DNA from: Anagrus nilaparvatae
Lineage: Eukaryota; Arthropoda; Insecta; Hymenoptera; Mymaridae
DNA: 64,000 nucleotides
Assembly (NCBI GenBank): GCA_022575985.1
Contig: JAKSXM010000237.1
Span: forward strand, 3,614,501 to 3,678,500
Direction: 5' to 3'
Numbering within the stretch: the stretch's first letter is position 1; each line of letters opens with the position of its first letter. This document shows positions 1-9,829 of the stretch, piece after piece. The notes beneath the pieces were generated by a model. The model saw only the letters and a program-made list of their open reading frames with translations, had not been told where the DNA came from and searched no databases. The translations under genes and the position numbers were made by a program.

Positions 1-3000
1 ACTGTGCCAAACTGTGCAAAACTATATAAATTTAATACAAATAGTTCAGATAAGTTTAAATGTATTCCAAACTGTCCCAAACGAAGCTTATAAAAAGTGC
101 CAAGTTGTAGCAATTCGCCGGAATACGGAACACTTTTGCATACTTTAGCACACTTTAGCACACTTTAGCACACTTTTGCTACAAATTAGATTAAATAATT
201 TTTTTGTTTTCTCTTTTTATTACTATGCATCCTTTTTTTTTATGACAATAATTTTAAGAATATTTAAAATAAAAAAATTAAATTTTTTTGTATTATATTA
301 TATTTTTCTTTATTAAAATTAAAAAAACCGAAAGGAAATCAGTGGTGGGTGCAGAAAATATTTTCAGGGGATCCTGTAAAATTTTACACTTTTTTAATTT
401 ATTTTTTATACAATAACCATGCTAACAAATTATTGAATACATGAATAGTATATTTATGGCTCGTATCCAGAAAAGTAAAGAATGGCCTAAATTGTACGGA
501 AATTATCTTCTGAGGAGTAGCCGAGGATGGTAAACTGCGATGTGGGACATTATTTATTTATGTACAAGGGCCGTATAAAATTTTTCTGCGATAGTAGCGA
601 GAAATTTCGATTTTCTCGGCCGCGCAGCGGCCAGGAAATCATACTTTCGTGGCTACTGTCCAAAAAATATTTTTGAGTTTTTTCTTGTCAGCGGCCAGAA
701 AGCAAGCATTTCCTGGCCGTCGCGCGATTTAAAAATACGTGTTTTCTTTCCACTGATGGAGAAAAATTATGTTTTGGACTCGGTCGTAAAAAAAGAATTT
801 CCCAGATCGCAGTTTGCCATCCTCGGGTACGCCTCGGATTGCAATTTGCGTGCGGTCTGGGCAATTCTTCATTTTTAAGGCCTAGGATAAAAATATACTA
901 ATTTTTTAGCATAAGATAATCCACTGCTCCGAAAATGACATCTTTTGATGAACCTGAAAAATTCCAAAAATTTTATTCACAAGAAAACATTGATTTTGGC
1001 ATATAAACTATAGACATAAAATTTACCTTGTGTGTATATTTTTTTTATTAATGCGAAGGAATTTCGAGGTGATCGTTTCTTCTCTTTTATATATAATATA
1101 AAAAGCAGCTGCTATGATTCCTGTATTGTTATAATAAAAATCTAGGAATTAATAAAAAATTTTTTTTTTCAATTCAGTTTTATAATTATTTGCTATAATA
1201 TTTAATTAGTAAAAATTTGTATCGTACGTACACTGAATCAAATGAATTTAATTTTTCATATAAATAATTGCATCTGCTTTTAAATCTACAGTAAAACAGT
1301 GAAATATAAATAATTATTAAAAATCTCGAAAGAATAATATTTTTTAAACAAAAAATAATTTTAATACAAACCTTATAATCGGAAAAGCGCTCCAAAATTT
1401 TTAACTTGAAAGAAATAAAATAAAAAAATCAGTTTGCAAGCCTAAATCTTATCAATTAAAAAAATTATACACGTATACCTCTTTTGGGGAATAGCAAAAG
1501 TTATACTAAAAAATAAATATGCATGTAAAAATTTTGAATAATAATCATTTAAAAAGCTAGAATATTCAAAAAAAGGCTTACATCGAACGTAGTCCCAAGC
1601 AGGTACCAAGACGAGTCCCACACAAGACAAAATAAATATTATTGAAACTGATGGTTTGCCAGGTGTGAACGCCCCACTTATTTGCGCAAAATACTTGTTT
1701 GTCTTGTTTCATCTCTCTTATACGCACTTTAAACCGTGCTTGAAACATGAAATTTTTAAATAGCCCAGTATTAAATAGGTAGTTGTCCTGCGAAGACTTT
1801 TTTAATATTATATTTTTTATGGGACTACGTTCGATGTAAGCCTTTTTTTGAATATTCTAGCTTTTTAAATGATTATTATTCAAAATTTTTACATGCATAT
1901 TTATTTTTTAGTATAACTTTTGCTATTCCCCAAAAGAGGTATACGTGTATAATTTTTTTAATTGATAAGATTTAGGCTTGCAAACTGATTTTTTTATTTT
2001 ATTTCTTTCAAGTTAAAAATTTTGGAGCGCTTTTCCGATTATAAGGTTTGTATTAAAATTATTTTTTGTTTAAAAAATATTATTCTTTCGAGATTTTTAA
2101 TAATTATTTATATTTCACTGTTTTACTGTAGATTTAAAAGCAGATGCAATTATTTATATGAAAAATTAAATTCATTTGATTCAGTGTACGTACGATACAA
2201 ATTTTTACTAATTAAATATTATAGCAAATAATTATAAAACTGAATTGAAAAAAAAAATTTTTTATTAATTCCTAGATTTTTATTATAACAATACAGGAAT
2301 CATAGCAGCTGCTTTTTATATTATATATAAAAGAGAAGAAACGATCACCTCGAAATTCCTTCGCATTAATAAAAAAAATATACACACAAGGTAAATTTTA
2401 TGTCTATAGTTTATATGCCAAAATCAATGTTTTCTTGTGAATAAAATTTTAGGAATTTTTCAGGTTCATCAAAAGATGTCATTTTCGGAGCAGTGGATTA
2501 TCTTATGCTAAAAAATTAGTATATTTTTATCCTAGGCCTTAAAAATGAAGAATTGCCCAGACCGCACGCAAATTGCAATCCGAGGCGTACCCGAGGATGG
2601 CAAACTGCGATCTGGGAAATTCTTTTTTTACGACCGAGTCCGAAACATAATTTTTCTCCATCAGTGGAAAGAAAACACGTATTTTTAAATCGCGCGACGG
2701 CCAGGAAATGCTTGCTTTCTGGCCGCTGACAAGAAAAAACTCAAAAATATTTTTTGGACAGTAGCCACGAAAGTATGATTTCCTGACCGCTGCGCGGCCG
2801 AGAAAATCGAAATTTCTCGCTACTATCGCAGAAAAATTTTATACGGCCCTTGTACATAAATAAATAATGTCCCACATCGAAGTTTACCATCCTCGGCTAC
2901 TCCTCAGAAGATAATTTCCGTACAATTTGGGCCATTCTTTACTTTTCTGGATACGAGCCATAAATATACTATTCATGTATTCAATAATTTGTTAGCATGG

Positions 3001-3416
3001 TTATTGTATAAAAAATAAATTAAAAAAGTGTAAAATTTTACAGGATCCCCTGAAAATATTTTCTGCACCCACCACTGATTTCCTTTCGGTTTTTTTAATT
3101 TTAATAAAGAAAAATATAATATAATACAAAAAAATTTAATTTTTTTATTTTAAATATTCTTAAAATTATTGTCATATAAAAAAAGGATGCATAGTAATAA
3201 AAAGAGAAAACAAAAAAATTATTTAATCTAATTTGTAGCAAAAGTGTGCTAAAGTGTGCTAAAGTGTGCTAAAGTATGCAAAAGTGTTCCGTATTCCGGC
3301 GAATTGCTACAACTTGGCACTTTTTATAAGCTTCGTTTGGGACAGTTTGGAATACTTTTAAACTTATCTGAACTATTTGTATTAAATTTACATAGTTTTG
3401 CACAGTTTGGCACAGT
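1..3416. repeat. Giant palindrome (foldback repeat), arms of about 1.6 kb
   Basis: Positions p and 3417-p are reverse complements from 1/3416 to 1596/1821, with scattered mismatches and no net length change. The loop is 1597-1820. The same 69-codon frame therefore appears at 1186-1395 (minus) and 2022-2231 (plus), which argues against it being a gene. Near the outer ends there are short tandem units of the type AAGTGTGCTA (about 3240-3270 and mirrored near 140-175). The middle of each arm has GC-richer blocks containing GAGGATGG.AAACTGCGAT. The left arm begins at the first base of the window, so the true left boundary is unknown. It may be a foldback transposon or an inverted duplication; an assembly artefact is also possible. 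Confidence 0.9.
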
Positions 3417-3579
3417 TTTAATCACTTCTGACACACTTGTACACACTTTTTATTTTTACCAGTGTTATTCTTCCATCAGCTTTTTCATATGCATTTTCAT
3501 ACGAAATGTCAGATGAAAAGGATAGTCATTTTCACATGAAAGTGCATATGCAATTTCATGTGAAATTTCATATGAATAT
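3417..3579. repeat. Short degenerate tandem repeat around CATATGAAA
   Basis: Between the palindrome and the truncated copia element, roughly 3484-3590, there are repeated short motifs resembling TTTCATATGAAA and TTTCACATGAAA. These are themselves near-palindromic. Open frames here on both strands are low-complexity His/Met/Phe/Lys repeats and are not credible genes. Confidence 0.5.
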
Positions 3580-3591
3580 TCATCTGCATTC

Positions 3592-4881
3592 CTTCGATAG
3601 GGTCCACAAAGTTTCTTGAATAGTTGTACATGCTGCTACGTACTCTGATTCTGCTGTTGACAAAGCGACTGTGTTTTGCCTTCGAGAACCCCATGATACT
3701 GGACTGCCATTGAACTTTAGAACATAACCAGAAGTAGATTTCCTTGTCGCAATGTCTCCTGCAAAATCTGAATCACTGAATGCTTCCAATTTAGAACTAG
3801 TAGTAGTTGCACTAAACACAACTCCAAAATCAGCTGTTCCCTTAATATACTTGAGTATCCGCTTTACAGCATTCCAATGTGCTTTTGTTGGATTGTGAGC
3901 ATGCCTACTTACTGCTCCCACTGCAAACATGATGTCAGGTCTTGATACTGTTGCCAAGAAGATAAGACTCCCTACAGCTTCTCGATAAGGACAATTAATT
4001 GGTTTGCTATTTTTCTCGTTGAACATGGAGATGTTTTGGTAGGAGTCAGCTGGTACGCTGACTGGATTTGCATCGAACATCCTAAACCTTTCTAAGACTC
4101 TCTTCGCATACTGCTCCTGCTTTGCTAAAATAGAGCCATCTGGCAAATAACTTAATTCTATCCCCAAAAACATACTGATTTTACTGTCAGTAATTTCCAA
4201 GTTCTGCCTCAAATAATCTATTAATTGTTAAATTTTCTTCTTATTCTTGCATGCAATAAGACCATCATCTATATATATAACTAAAAATAACTTCTCATTA
4301 TCATCTTTATCTTGTGAAATGAAAACACATGGATCTGCTGGACTTGCTTTTAGGTTAAATTTCTTTAAGCACTGGACAAACTTTTTATTCCAGCATCTGG
4401 AAGCCTGTTTCAAACCATATAAGCTTTTCTTTAGTAGACATACCTTATCAACTGGAGATTTATTAAAGCCCTGAGGTTGATTCATGAATACATTGGACTC
4501 TTGGAGTTCTCCATGGAGAAAGGCTGTCTTGACATCAAATTGCTTAAGATGCATTTTCTTCGCTGCTGCCAAAGCCAGCAAAGTCCTTACAGATTCATAG
4601 CGAGCTACTGGGCTTTAAGTTTCTTCATAGTCTATGCCAGGTTTTTGCATGTAACCTTTAACTACAAGTCTTGCTTTGTACCTTTTAGATCCATCCGCTC
4701 CAGTTTTAATTTTATAGACCCATCTATTATTCAAAATAGTTGTATTTTTAGGTGCTTCAACAAGTACCCAAGTTTTATTTTTATTTAAAGCATCTATTTC
4801 CTCTTTCATAGCTGCTTTCCATTTATCTGCTTCATCACTTTCTACAGCTTGTTTACAGTAGTTTACAGCAGTACTTGAACA
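3592..4881 (-). pseudogene. pol: copia reverse transcriptase and RNase H
   Basis: The segment opens with the copia RT start ([39 protein letters not shown]). It continues with FDVKTAFLHGEL, VCLLKKSLYGLKQASRCW and the catalytic box VIYIDDGLIA (YIDD variant). The connection SKISMFLGIELSYLPDGSI leads to RNase H motifs VSRPDIMFAVGAVSRH, FSDSDFAGDIATRKSTSGY and ALSTAESEYVAA. Stop codons interrupt it near 4615 and 4228. The last RNase H residues are replaced by unrelated codons near 3592, where the element is truncated. Confidence 0.93.
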
Positions 4882-4889
4882 GATTTTTA

Positions 4890-5535
4890 GGACTTTAATT
4901 ATTTAACGATATCGAGTTTGTTTCAAAATAAGAATTTTATTTGAATAAAAAAAAAAATTAATTGAAAAATTTTAACATAAAATAAATTTGAATAAATCTA
5001 AGTTATTCTAATTTAACATGAAAATTTAATTTACATGAATGAGCCTAAGTCCCTTTAAATGAAAATAAAAATTTTAACAAAAATATTCTAAGTTCTTTTT
5101 TTGATTTTAAATATAAAAATTATTCTAAGTTCATTACACATTTAATAAGAAAGACGCGACACGAGTCCTTGCTCTTAGAAGAGCTATCCCCCCAAAGACT
5201 ATTCCCCAAGAGACAGAAATTCTGCTTTCGATTTATTAGGTTACCTCAGTTTTGCGAGGCCCCGGTGTTCCCTCTCTTATGATAGTTGCGTAATGAACTC
5301 ATTTACATTTATAATTAATATTTTAATTTTAATAAGTGGGAACTCTTATATCCCTACTTTTTCTATAATTTTTATATTAATTTTATATGACTGTATTAGT
5401 TAACATTTTACTTAATTTGTATTGGTTTTTATATGTTGGAAACTCGCATCGAGATTCCAACCAAACTTAAAATTTAAAGAATAATGTTTTAACTTTAGTA
5501 TATGTTTTATTTTTTAATATCTAATAATTTAATGC
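4890..5535. mobile_element. 646 bp insertion inside copia pol with 8 bp target duplication
   Basis: The 8-mer GATTTTTA lies on both sides (4882-4889 and 5536-5543). The copia codon frame matches across the insert if one copy of the 8-mer is counted (654 bp, divisible by three). The interior is AT-rich, has no open frame, and contains a GC-richer stretch near 5150-5280. The ends GGACTTTAATTATTTA and GCATTAAATTATTAG are only weakly inverted. An 8 bp duplication would suit a non-autonomous hAT-like element, but the ends do not confirm a family. Confidence 0.6.
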
Positions 5536-5543
5536 GATTTTTA

Positions 5544-6273
5544 TGCTTAAATGCATACGCTGCAATATATCTGCAAAATCTTCTGGAATTTCATCATAAT
5601 TATTTTCTACTGGTAATTCTGCAACATCAGGTTGAATATTATTATCAAGAGCCTCTTCTTGAATATTTTCTTGAATAACTACATTTTCTCTTTCTAAAAC
5701 ATTCTGTTGAATTGCTTCAGCATTTTCAGGTGTTAAAATACACTGAAAAATACAATAATCTTCATCTATTTCTTTCTGATTATCTTGACTAACATCAGAG
5801 GTAAGTTCTTCTTTAATTTTAACATTTATTTGTTTTGAAATTTTTCTTGCTCCATCTAATAAAACTTTATAAGCTTTTGATTCTTCAGAATAACCTATCA
5901 TTATATCGGTTTTGCCTTTTGGATCCAATTTTTGACGTCGCTGATCAGGAACTTGAACGACAACTTTACTACCAAATACTCTTAAATGTGAAATATTACA
6001 TTTATTAGTTTTATTGAACCAAATTTCATACGGAACCTTTGTAGAATTCTTGACCTTTCTTGATCTGTTCAGAACATAAGTTTTAGTATTTACCGCCTCA
6101 GCCCTTAGATACTTAGGTAGCCTCTTGGCAATCAACATGGTACGAGATGCTTCTGCTAAAGTACGAATCTCTCGTTCAGCCTTCCCATTCTGTTCTGGAC
6201 AATACTGGACTGTTCTCTGATGTTCTATACCCTCCTTGAAGGTTAGATTTTGAATCTGCTTGTTGACAAACTC
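5544..6273 (-). pseudogene. copia integrase, C-terminal part only
   Basis: Downstream of the TAG and in the same frame the sequence resumes with GIEHQRTVQYCPEQNGKAER, the end of the DDE core, which includes the region of the catalytic glutamate. It continues through LPKYLRAEAVNTKTYVLNRS and an acidic C-terminal tail. The HHCC domain and the two aspartates of the core are missing. The join to the protease part is in frame, so the loss looks like one internal deletion. The frame then runs to the insertion at 5535. Confidence 0.85.
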
Positions 6274-6810
6274 CTAATAAATAACACATGAATTGTTTTT
6301 TGATTTCACTTCTAGATTTTTATCTAAAACAGCACCCATAGAAAAGAGATTAAATTTAATTTCAGGAGCAAAAAGTACATTGTCTAGATGTTTTCTTTTC
6401 CATTCTTGTTTATTATGAGCTAGTATGTTTATTTTACCTTTCTTGTAAGCATAAACAATGCTTCCGTTACCGATACGAATTCTTACAGTTGTTGGTAAAT
6501 CTTCGAATTCAGTGAACCATGAAACTTGCCCGCTCATGTGACTATTAGCGCCAGAATCGAAAATCCATTCGTCTGCTTTTGTCTTGTTGCTAACTGCCAA
6601 CACAAACCCGGTCGATACAAACGTTTCACATACAAGACCATCTTCACTACTGTCGCTGTCGTCGCCATTATTGTTGACGCTCTTTTTGGAATCTTGCCGG
6701 TTTTTAGAAGAATTTTTATTTTTGTTTTTCTCACTGTTTTTATGCCAACAGTTTGAACTGATGTGACCTTTCTTATTACAGACATAACATGTCAAATTTG
6801 CGTGTGGGTT
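6274..6810 (-). pseudogene. copia zinc knuckle and aspartic protease
   Basis: A CCHC knuckle CYVCNKKGHISSNC (C-x2-C-x4-H-x4-C) follows the gag stop in the same frame. After a charged Ser/Asn/Lys linker comes the retropepsin active site WIFDSGANSHM. Then come IRIGNGSIVYA and NVLFAPEIKFNLFS, which match the flap and C-terminal half of copia proteases and the start of the pre-integrase region. The frame ends at a TAG where most of the integrase is missing. Confidence 0.88.
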
Positions 6811-7615
6811 TTATTTCCCACCTTTGCCGCCTTTCTTGAAATTTTTGTTGCCACCCGATTTCGAATTCTCGGAAGTTGCCTCTCTTGAATTTTTATTACC
6901 AGACTTGTTTTGAAACTTATTCTTAGAAGTACTTGAAGCGAATAAGGCGCTATTTTCTACACTTACTTGATCTTTGTTGGAATTGCGGGATTCTTCCATC
7001 ATAAGTCTTGAAGACAAATTCTCGAAAGTTCGCTGATCTGGACTGGCTGATTCCCACGCGGAGACAAAATGCTGTAAATTTTCAGGAAGTGTCATGAGAA
7101 TTTTTGTAATCATCTTACTATCTGAAATATTTTCTCCTAATGTCCTCAACCTATGACACACATCTTCGACTTTTGCTATATGAGTGGCCATGTTATCACT
7201 TGGATTTTTCTGTAGACTAAACCACTGTTGAGAGAGCATATGTACACTCGTCTCCGTTTTGCTCTCGTAGATGCCGAGCAATTTATCCCACATTTCCTTA
7301 GAATTTTCACAATTAATTATATGCAACATAGGTTGCCTATCAACAGTTGTGGCAATTAATTTTTGTGCTAAATTGTCCTTTTTGCACCACGCACTCTTTG
7401 AGTTCATTTTCATAAACTGCTACAGCAGCTACGTGGGCTGCTCTAGCTGCATCATCCGCACCTTGCTGTAAAACCGGTGGCGAAGGCTTAGCCGAAGCAC
7501 CAGTAACTACACCATAAGCATCGCGTGAATTTAAAATAATTCGTAATTGGAATCTCCAGACACCCCAATTTTCCGAATTTTTTAACTTTGGAATTTTAAA
7601 TAATTCATTTTCCAT
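6811..7615 (-). pseudogene. gag: copia gag (UBN2/retrotran_gag type), frameshifted
   Basis: The likely start is the methionine at 7615 (MENELFKIPKL), preceding NWGVWRFQLRIIL, the typical N-terminal Trp/Leu motif of copia gag. The frame shifts near 7400 and continues with DRQPMLHIINCENSKEMWD and a leucine-rich capsid segment, then a Ser/Lys/Asn/Gly-rich linker ending in GGKGGK and a stop at about 6811. Gag would form the cytoplasmic particle around the element RNA. The frameshift and stop mean that this copy cannot make gag-pol. Confidence 0.85.
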
Positions 7616-7713
7616 TTTGACCGTAAAATAATGCACTTTTTGCTCAAAGGCTTGGCTTTATTTAACGAAAAAACAGAACACTTCACACTCTTTAACTAAT
7701 TCTCACTTTCCAA

Positions 7714-7733
7714 CCAATGCTTGGCCCATAACC
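7714..7733 (-). promoter_or_regulatory. Primer binding site, initiator-tRNA-Met type
   Basis: Immediately after the LTR the minus strand reads GGTTATGGGCCAAGC. It closely resembles the internal tRNA-iMet primer site of insect copia elements (GGTTATGGGCCCAGT). This fixes the inner LTR boundary and the transcription direction. Confidence 0.7.
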
Positions 7734-8073
7734 TATTAGGATTTATTTATTAAATAAATAAAGAAGCTGATTAGGTTTAAGAAAAGTAATTAGTTAATTT
7801 ATTATAAAAGAAATATAATATAAAATACAATAAAGAGTATTTGAATTAGGTGCGCTCGTGACGCGAGCTAGCAATGAACGGAAAATATAAAATGGTCGCA
7901 TTGATTGCACAACCTACTTTACGCAGTACATACGTGACACCACAGATGGTGCCACACATATCTTTTTGCTTTATTTATGCATACACATACATAACACACA
8001 AATACATGTACACATAAACCATACTTTAATAATACAATAATTATACAATAATTATAATTTCTATATTCTAACA
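7734..8073 (-). repeat. 5' LTR of the copia element
   Basis: On the minus strand the LTR starts TGTTAG at 8073 and ends CTAATA at 7734, an imperfect terminal inverted repeat of the usual TGTTAG/CTAACA type. It is followed directly by the primer binding site. Only one LTR is seen because the 3' end is lost, so the outer boundary rests on the terminal motif alone. Confidence 0.7.
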
Positions 8074-8553
8074 CTCCCACTGAAATTAACAATTATTGTA
8101 TCAAAACAAAAAAAATAATTACTTTTACAAATTCATAGACAAAAAGAAACATAATTTATTTTAAATGATTTTAAATACTTCAACTTATTGTCTCTATTGA
8201 ATTGTAAGTCTTTTCACTAAAAACACCTATAGCAGACCTCAAAAATTCAAAACGCTTTCTGCTAAGAGGTTTTGTAGTCTGAACCGCAAAAGTCAGCTAT
8301 TATTAACTGCAGATGTAAAATTTTCAATTTAAGAGTTTCGATCGGAACTCCATCTTTTCGAAAAAAAAGTTTTATACCAGATCTCCAATCAGACTCTCAA
8401 AAATATTGATTTTTTCTTGTGGAAGTAAATTTCCAATCTCTGAGAATCGAAAAAAGTAAAAATATAGTTTTTCACACTATCAGATTGCTGCGCTTAAATT
8501 TTTCTTAAAAGTTTGGGAGATAACTATTTCACCGATTTACTTTGTTTGATAAG
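8074..8553. other. No gene recognised
   Basis: AT-rich sequence upstream of the copia LTR. I see no credible open frame, RNA gene or terminal repeat in it. Confidence 0.6.
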
Positions 8554-8624
8554 TACCCGAATAGAATCGGAAGTATGGGCCGATCCGGCCCGGATCGGCC
8601 TATACTTCAGATTCTATTCGGGTA
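8554..8624. repeat. 71 bp near-perfect hairpin flanked by TA
   Basis: The arms begin TACCCGAATAGAATC and end GATTCTATTCGGGTA, folding around the GC-rich centre GGCCGATCCGGCCCGGATCG near 8589. The outermost TA on both sides fits a miniature Tc1/mariner-like derivative, but a palindrome this small could arise in other ways. Confidence 0.6.
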
Positions 8625-8639
8625 GTTAAAAAAATATAT

Positions 8640-8985
8640 TAACATGGAACATGTTTATAAGGAGAGGGTACTTGAGAACTTGAAAATTAAGGGGGGGGGG
8701 GGTAAAATTTGCCCTATTTAAGGGGGGGGGGGGTCAAATGAGACTTTGAATAATTAAGAGACTTTGAAAAATGTAGACTTAAGGACTTAGAATAATATCG
8801 ATTTAGAGACTAGAAATAATTCAGGTTCAGGGAATCAAAATAGTTTGGGTTTAGTGTTGTTGTTGTTATCAGGGTTGTTACTTGTTAAGGATTGTTATCT
8901 CTCACCTCAAATTATTCTAAGTCCCTAAATCAAAAATATTCTAAGTCCATTTCATCCCCCCCCCCCCATAAATGCGTCCATTTTT
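8640..8985. repeat. Minisatellite-family element with G-run start and C-run end
   Basis: It opens with AACATGGAACATGTTTATA and two blocks of ten or more G residues separated by TCAAAT/CCC.ATTTAA spacers. It then has short lines of the form GACTTAGAATAAT, and ends near ATTCTAAGTCCATTT plus a run of C. The left half matches 25905-26470 and the right half matches 39610-39660, so this short copy links those two larger arrays as one family. Confidence 0.65.
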
Positions 8986-9280
8986 CACCATTTGGACAAA
9001 CCAAATTCAACCAAAAATAGTAATTTTCAACGAATTGGTTGAATTTTCAACCAAAAATAGTAAAATTCAACCAATAGCTAATATACAAAATAAAATTGAT
9101 GTAATTATAAAACAGAGTAAAAAAATGATCTGTGCATCCATTAAAAGTGAATTAATTTTATAATAGATTATATAATTAGTGATTTTTTATGTATTATTAC
9201 TTCATTTGGCTCAAAAGCTGAGGAATGACTAATTAAAAAGGTTATTTAATTTAATTTATCCATAATTTTTAAATTTAAAC
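8986..9280. other. AT-rich spacer with a short TTCAACCAAAAATAG repeat
   Basis: A unit close to TTCAACCAAAAATAGTAA is repeated two or three times near 9000-9075. The open frame over it is explained by this repeat. Nothing else is recognisable. Confidence 0.5.
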
Positions 9281-9282
9281 TA

Positions 9283-9590
9283 TTGAGAACGCGCGCCTCC
9301 CACTTTTTCATTACTTCTAGCGGCGATCGCTGTAACTTTATACCTAAGTGGTTTAAGTTTGAAAATTAGTATAAATTAAAATAGCATTTTAAAAATAATT
9401 TTTTACTTTAATTTGTTTAGATTTATTTATTAATAATAGATAATGTTAATTTGAAATATTTTAGAAATTTATTTTTAATAAAATATTTTGATTATTTTTG
9501 TTTAAATTGTTTAAACTCTACGCGCTTGGGTATAAAGTTACAGCGATCGCCGCTAGAAGTACGAAAAAAGAGGGAGGCGCGCGTTCTCAA
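9283..9590. mobile_element. MITE, 308 bp, TA target duplication, TIR about 70 bp
   Basis: TA at 9281-9282 and 9591-9592 flanks inverted repeats starting TTGAGAACGCGCGCCTCCC. The repeats continue through CTTCTAGCGGCGATCGCTGT. The interior is AT-rich and non-coding. TA duplication and long TIRs indicate a non-autonomous Tc1/mariner-like element. The GC-rich ends stand out from their surroundings. Confidence 0.88.
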
Positions 9591-9825
9591 TACCTATATG
9601 TAAGATTCTCCCAATAGGCACATTTTTTTTTGGCGAATTCGTCACGAATTCGCAAATGCGAAAGAATTTGAATTCGTAACTAATTCTTACTTTTTATTGT
9701 AATAATTTGTAAATTAATTTAAATTTTTTGATTATATACCTATAGTAGTCTTAATTGATTACTTTAGCGTAATTTTTAGCAAGTAATTATAATTACTTTT
9801 TTTAATTCACAAAATATAATGAACG
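9591..9825. other. AT-rich spacer
   Basis: Contains a small inverted motif GCGAATTCGTCACGAATTCG near 9635-9655. No gene is seen. Confidence 0.5.
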
Positions 9826-9829
9826 TTAA

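Larger units (their letters stand above)
3580..8073 (-). mobile_element. Ty1/copia retrotransposon, 5' LTR present, 3' end missing
   Basis: Read on the minus strand the order is LTR, primer binding site, gag, zinc knuckle, protease, integrase C-terminal part, reverse transcriptase and RNase H, which is the copia order. Gag C-terminus, protease, integrase and RT-RNase H all lie in one reading frame, broken by stop codons near 6811, 6274, 4615 and 4228. Only the gag N-terminus is in another frame. The 3' LTR and the last part of RNase H are absent, and the sequence stops close to the 1-3416 palindrome. The copy is inactive. Confidence 0.93.

Noticed and set aside
1186..2231. Identical 69-codon frame in both arms of the palindrome
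   Set aside because: Duplication follows from the palindrome. There is no domain, no context, and Lys/Tyr/Ile-rich composition as expected for AT-rich DNA.
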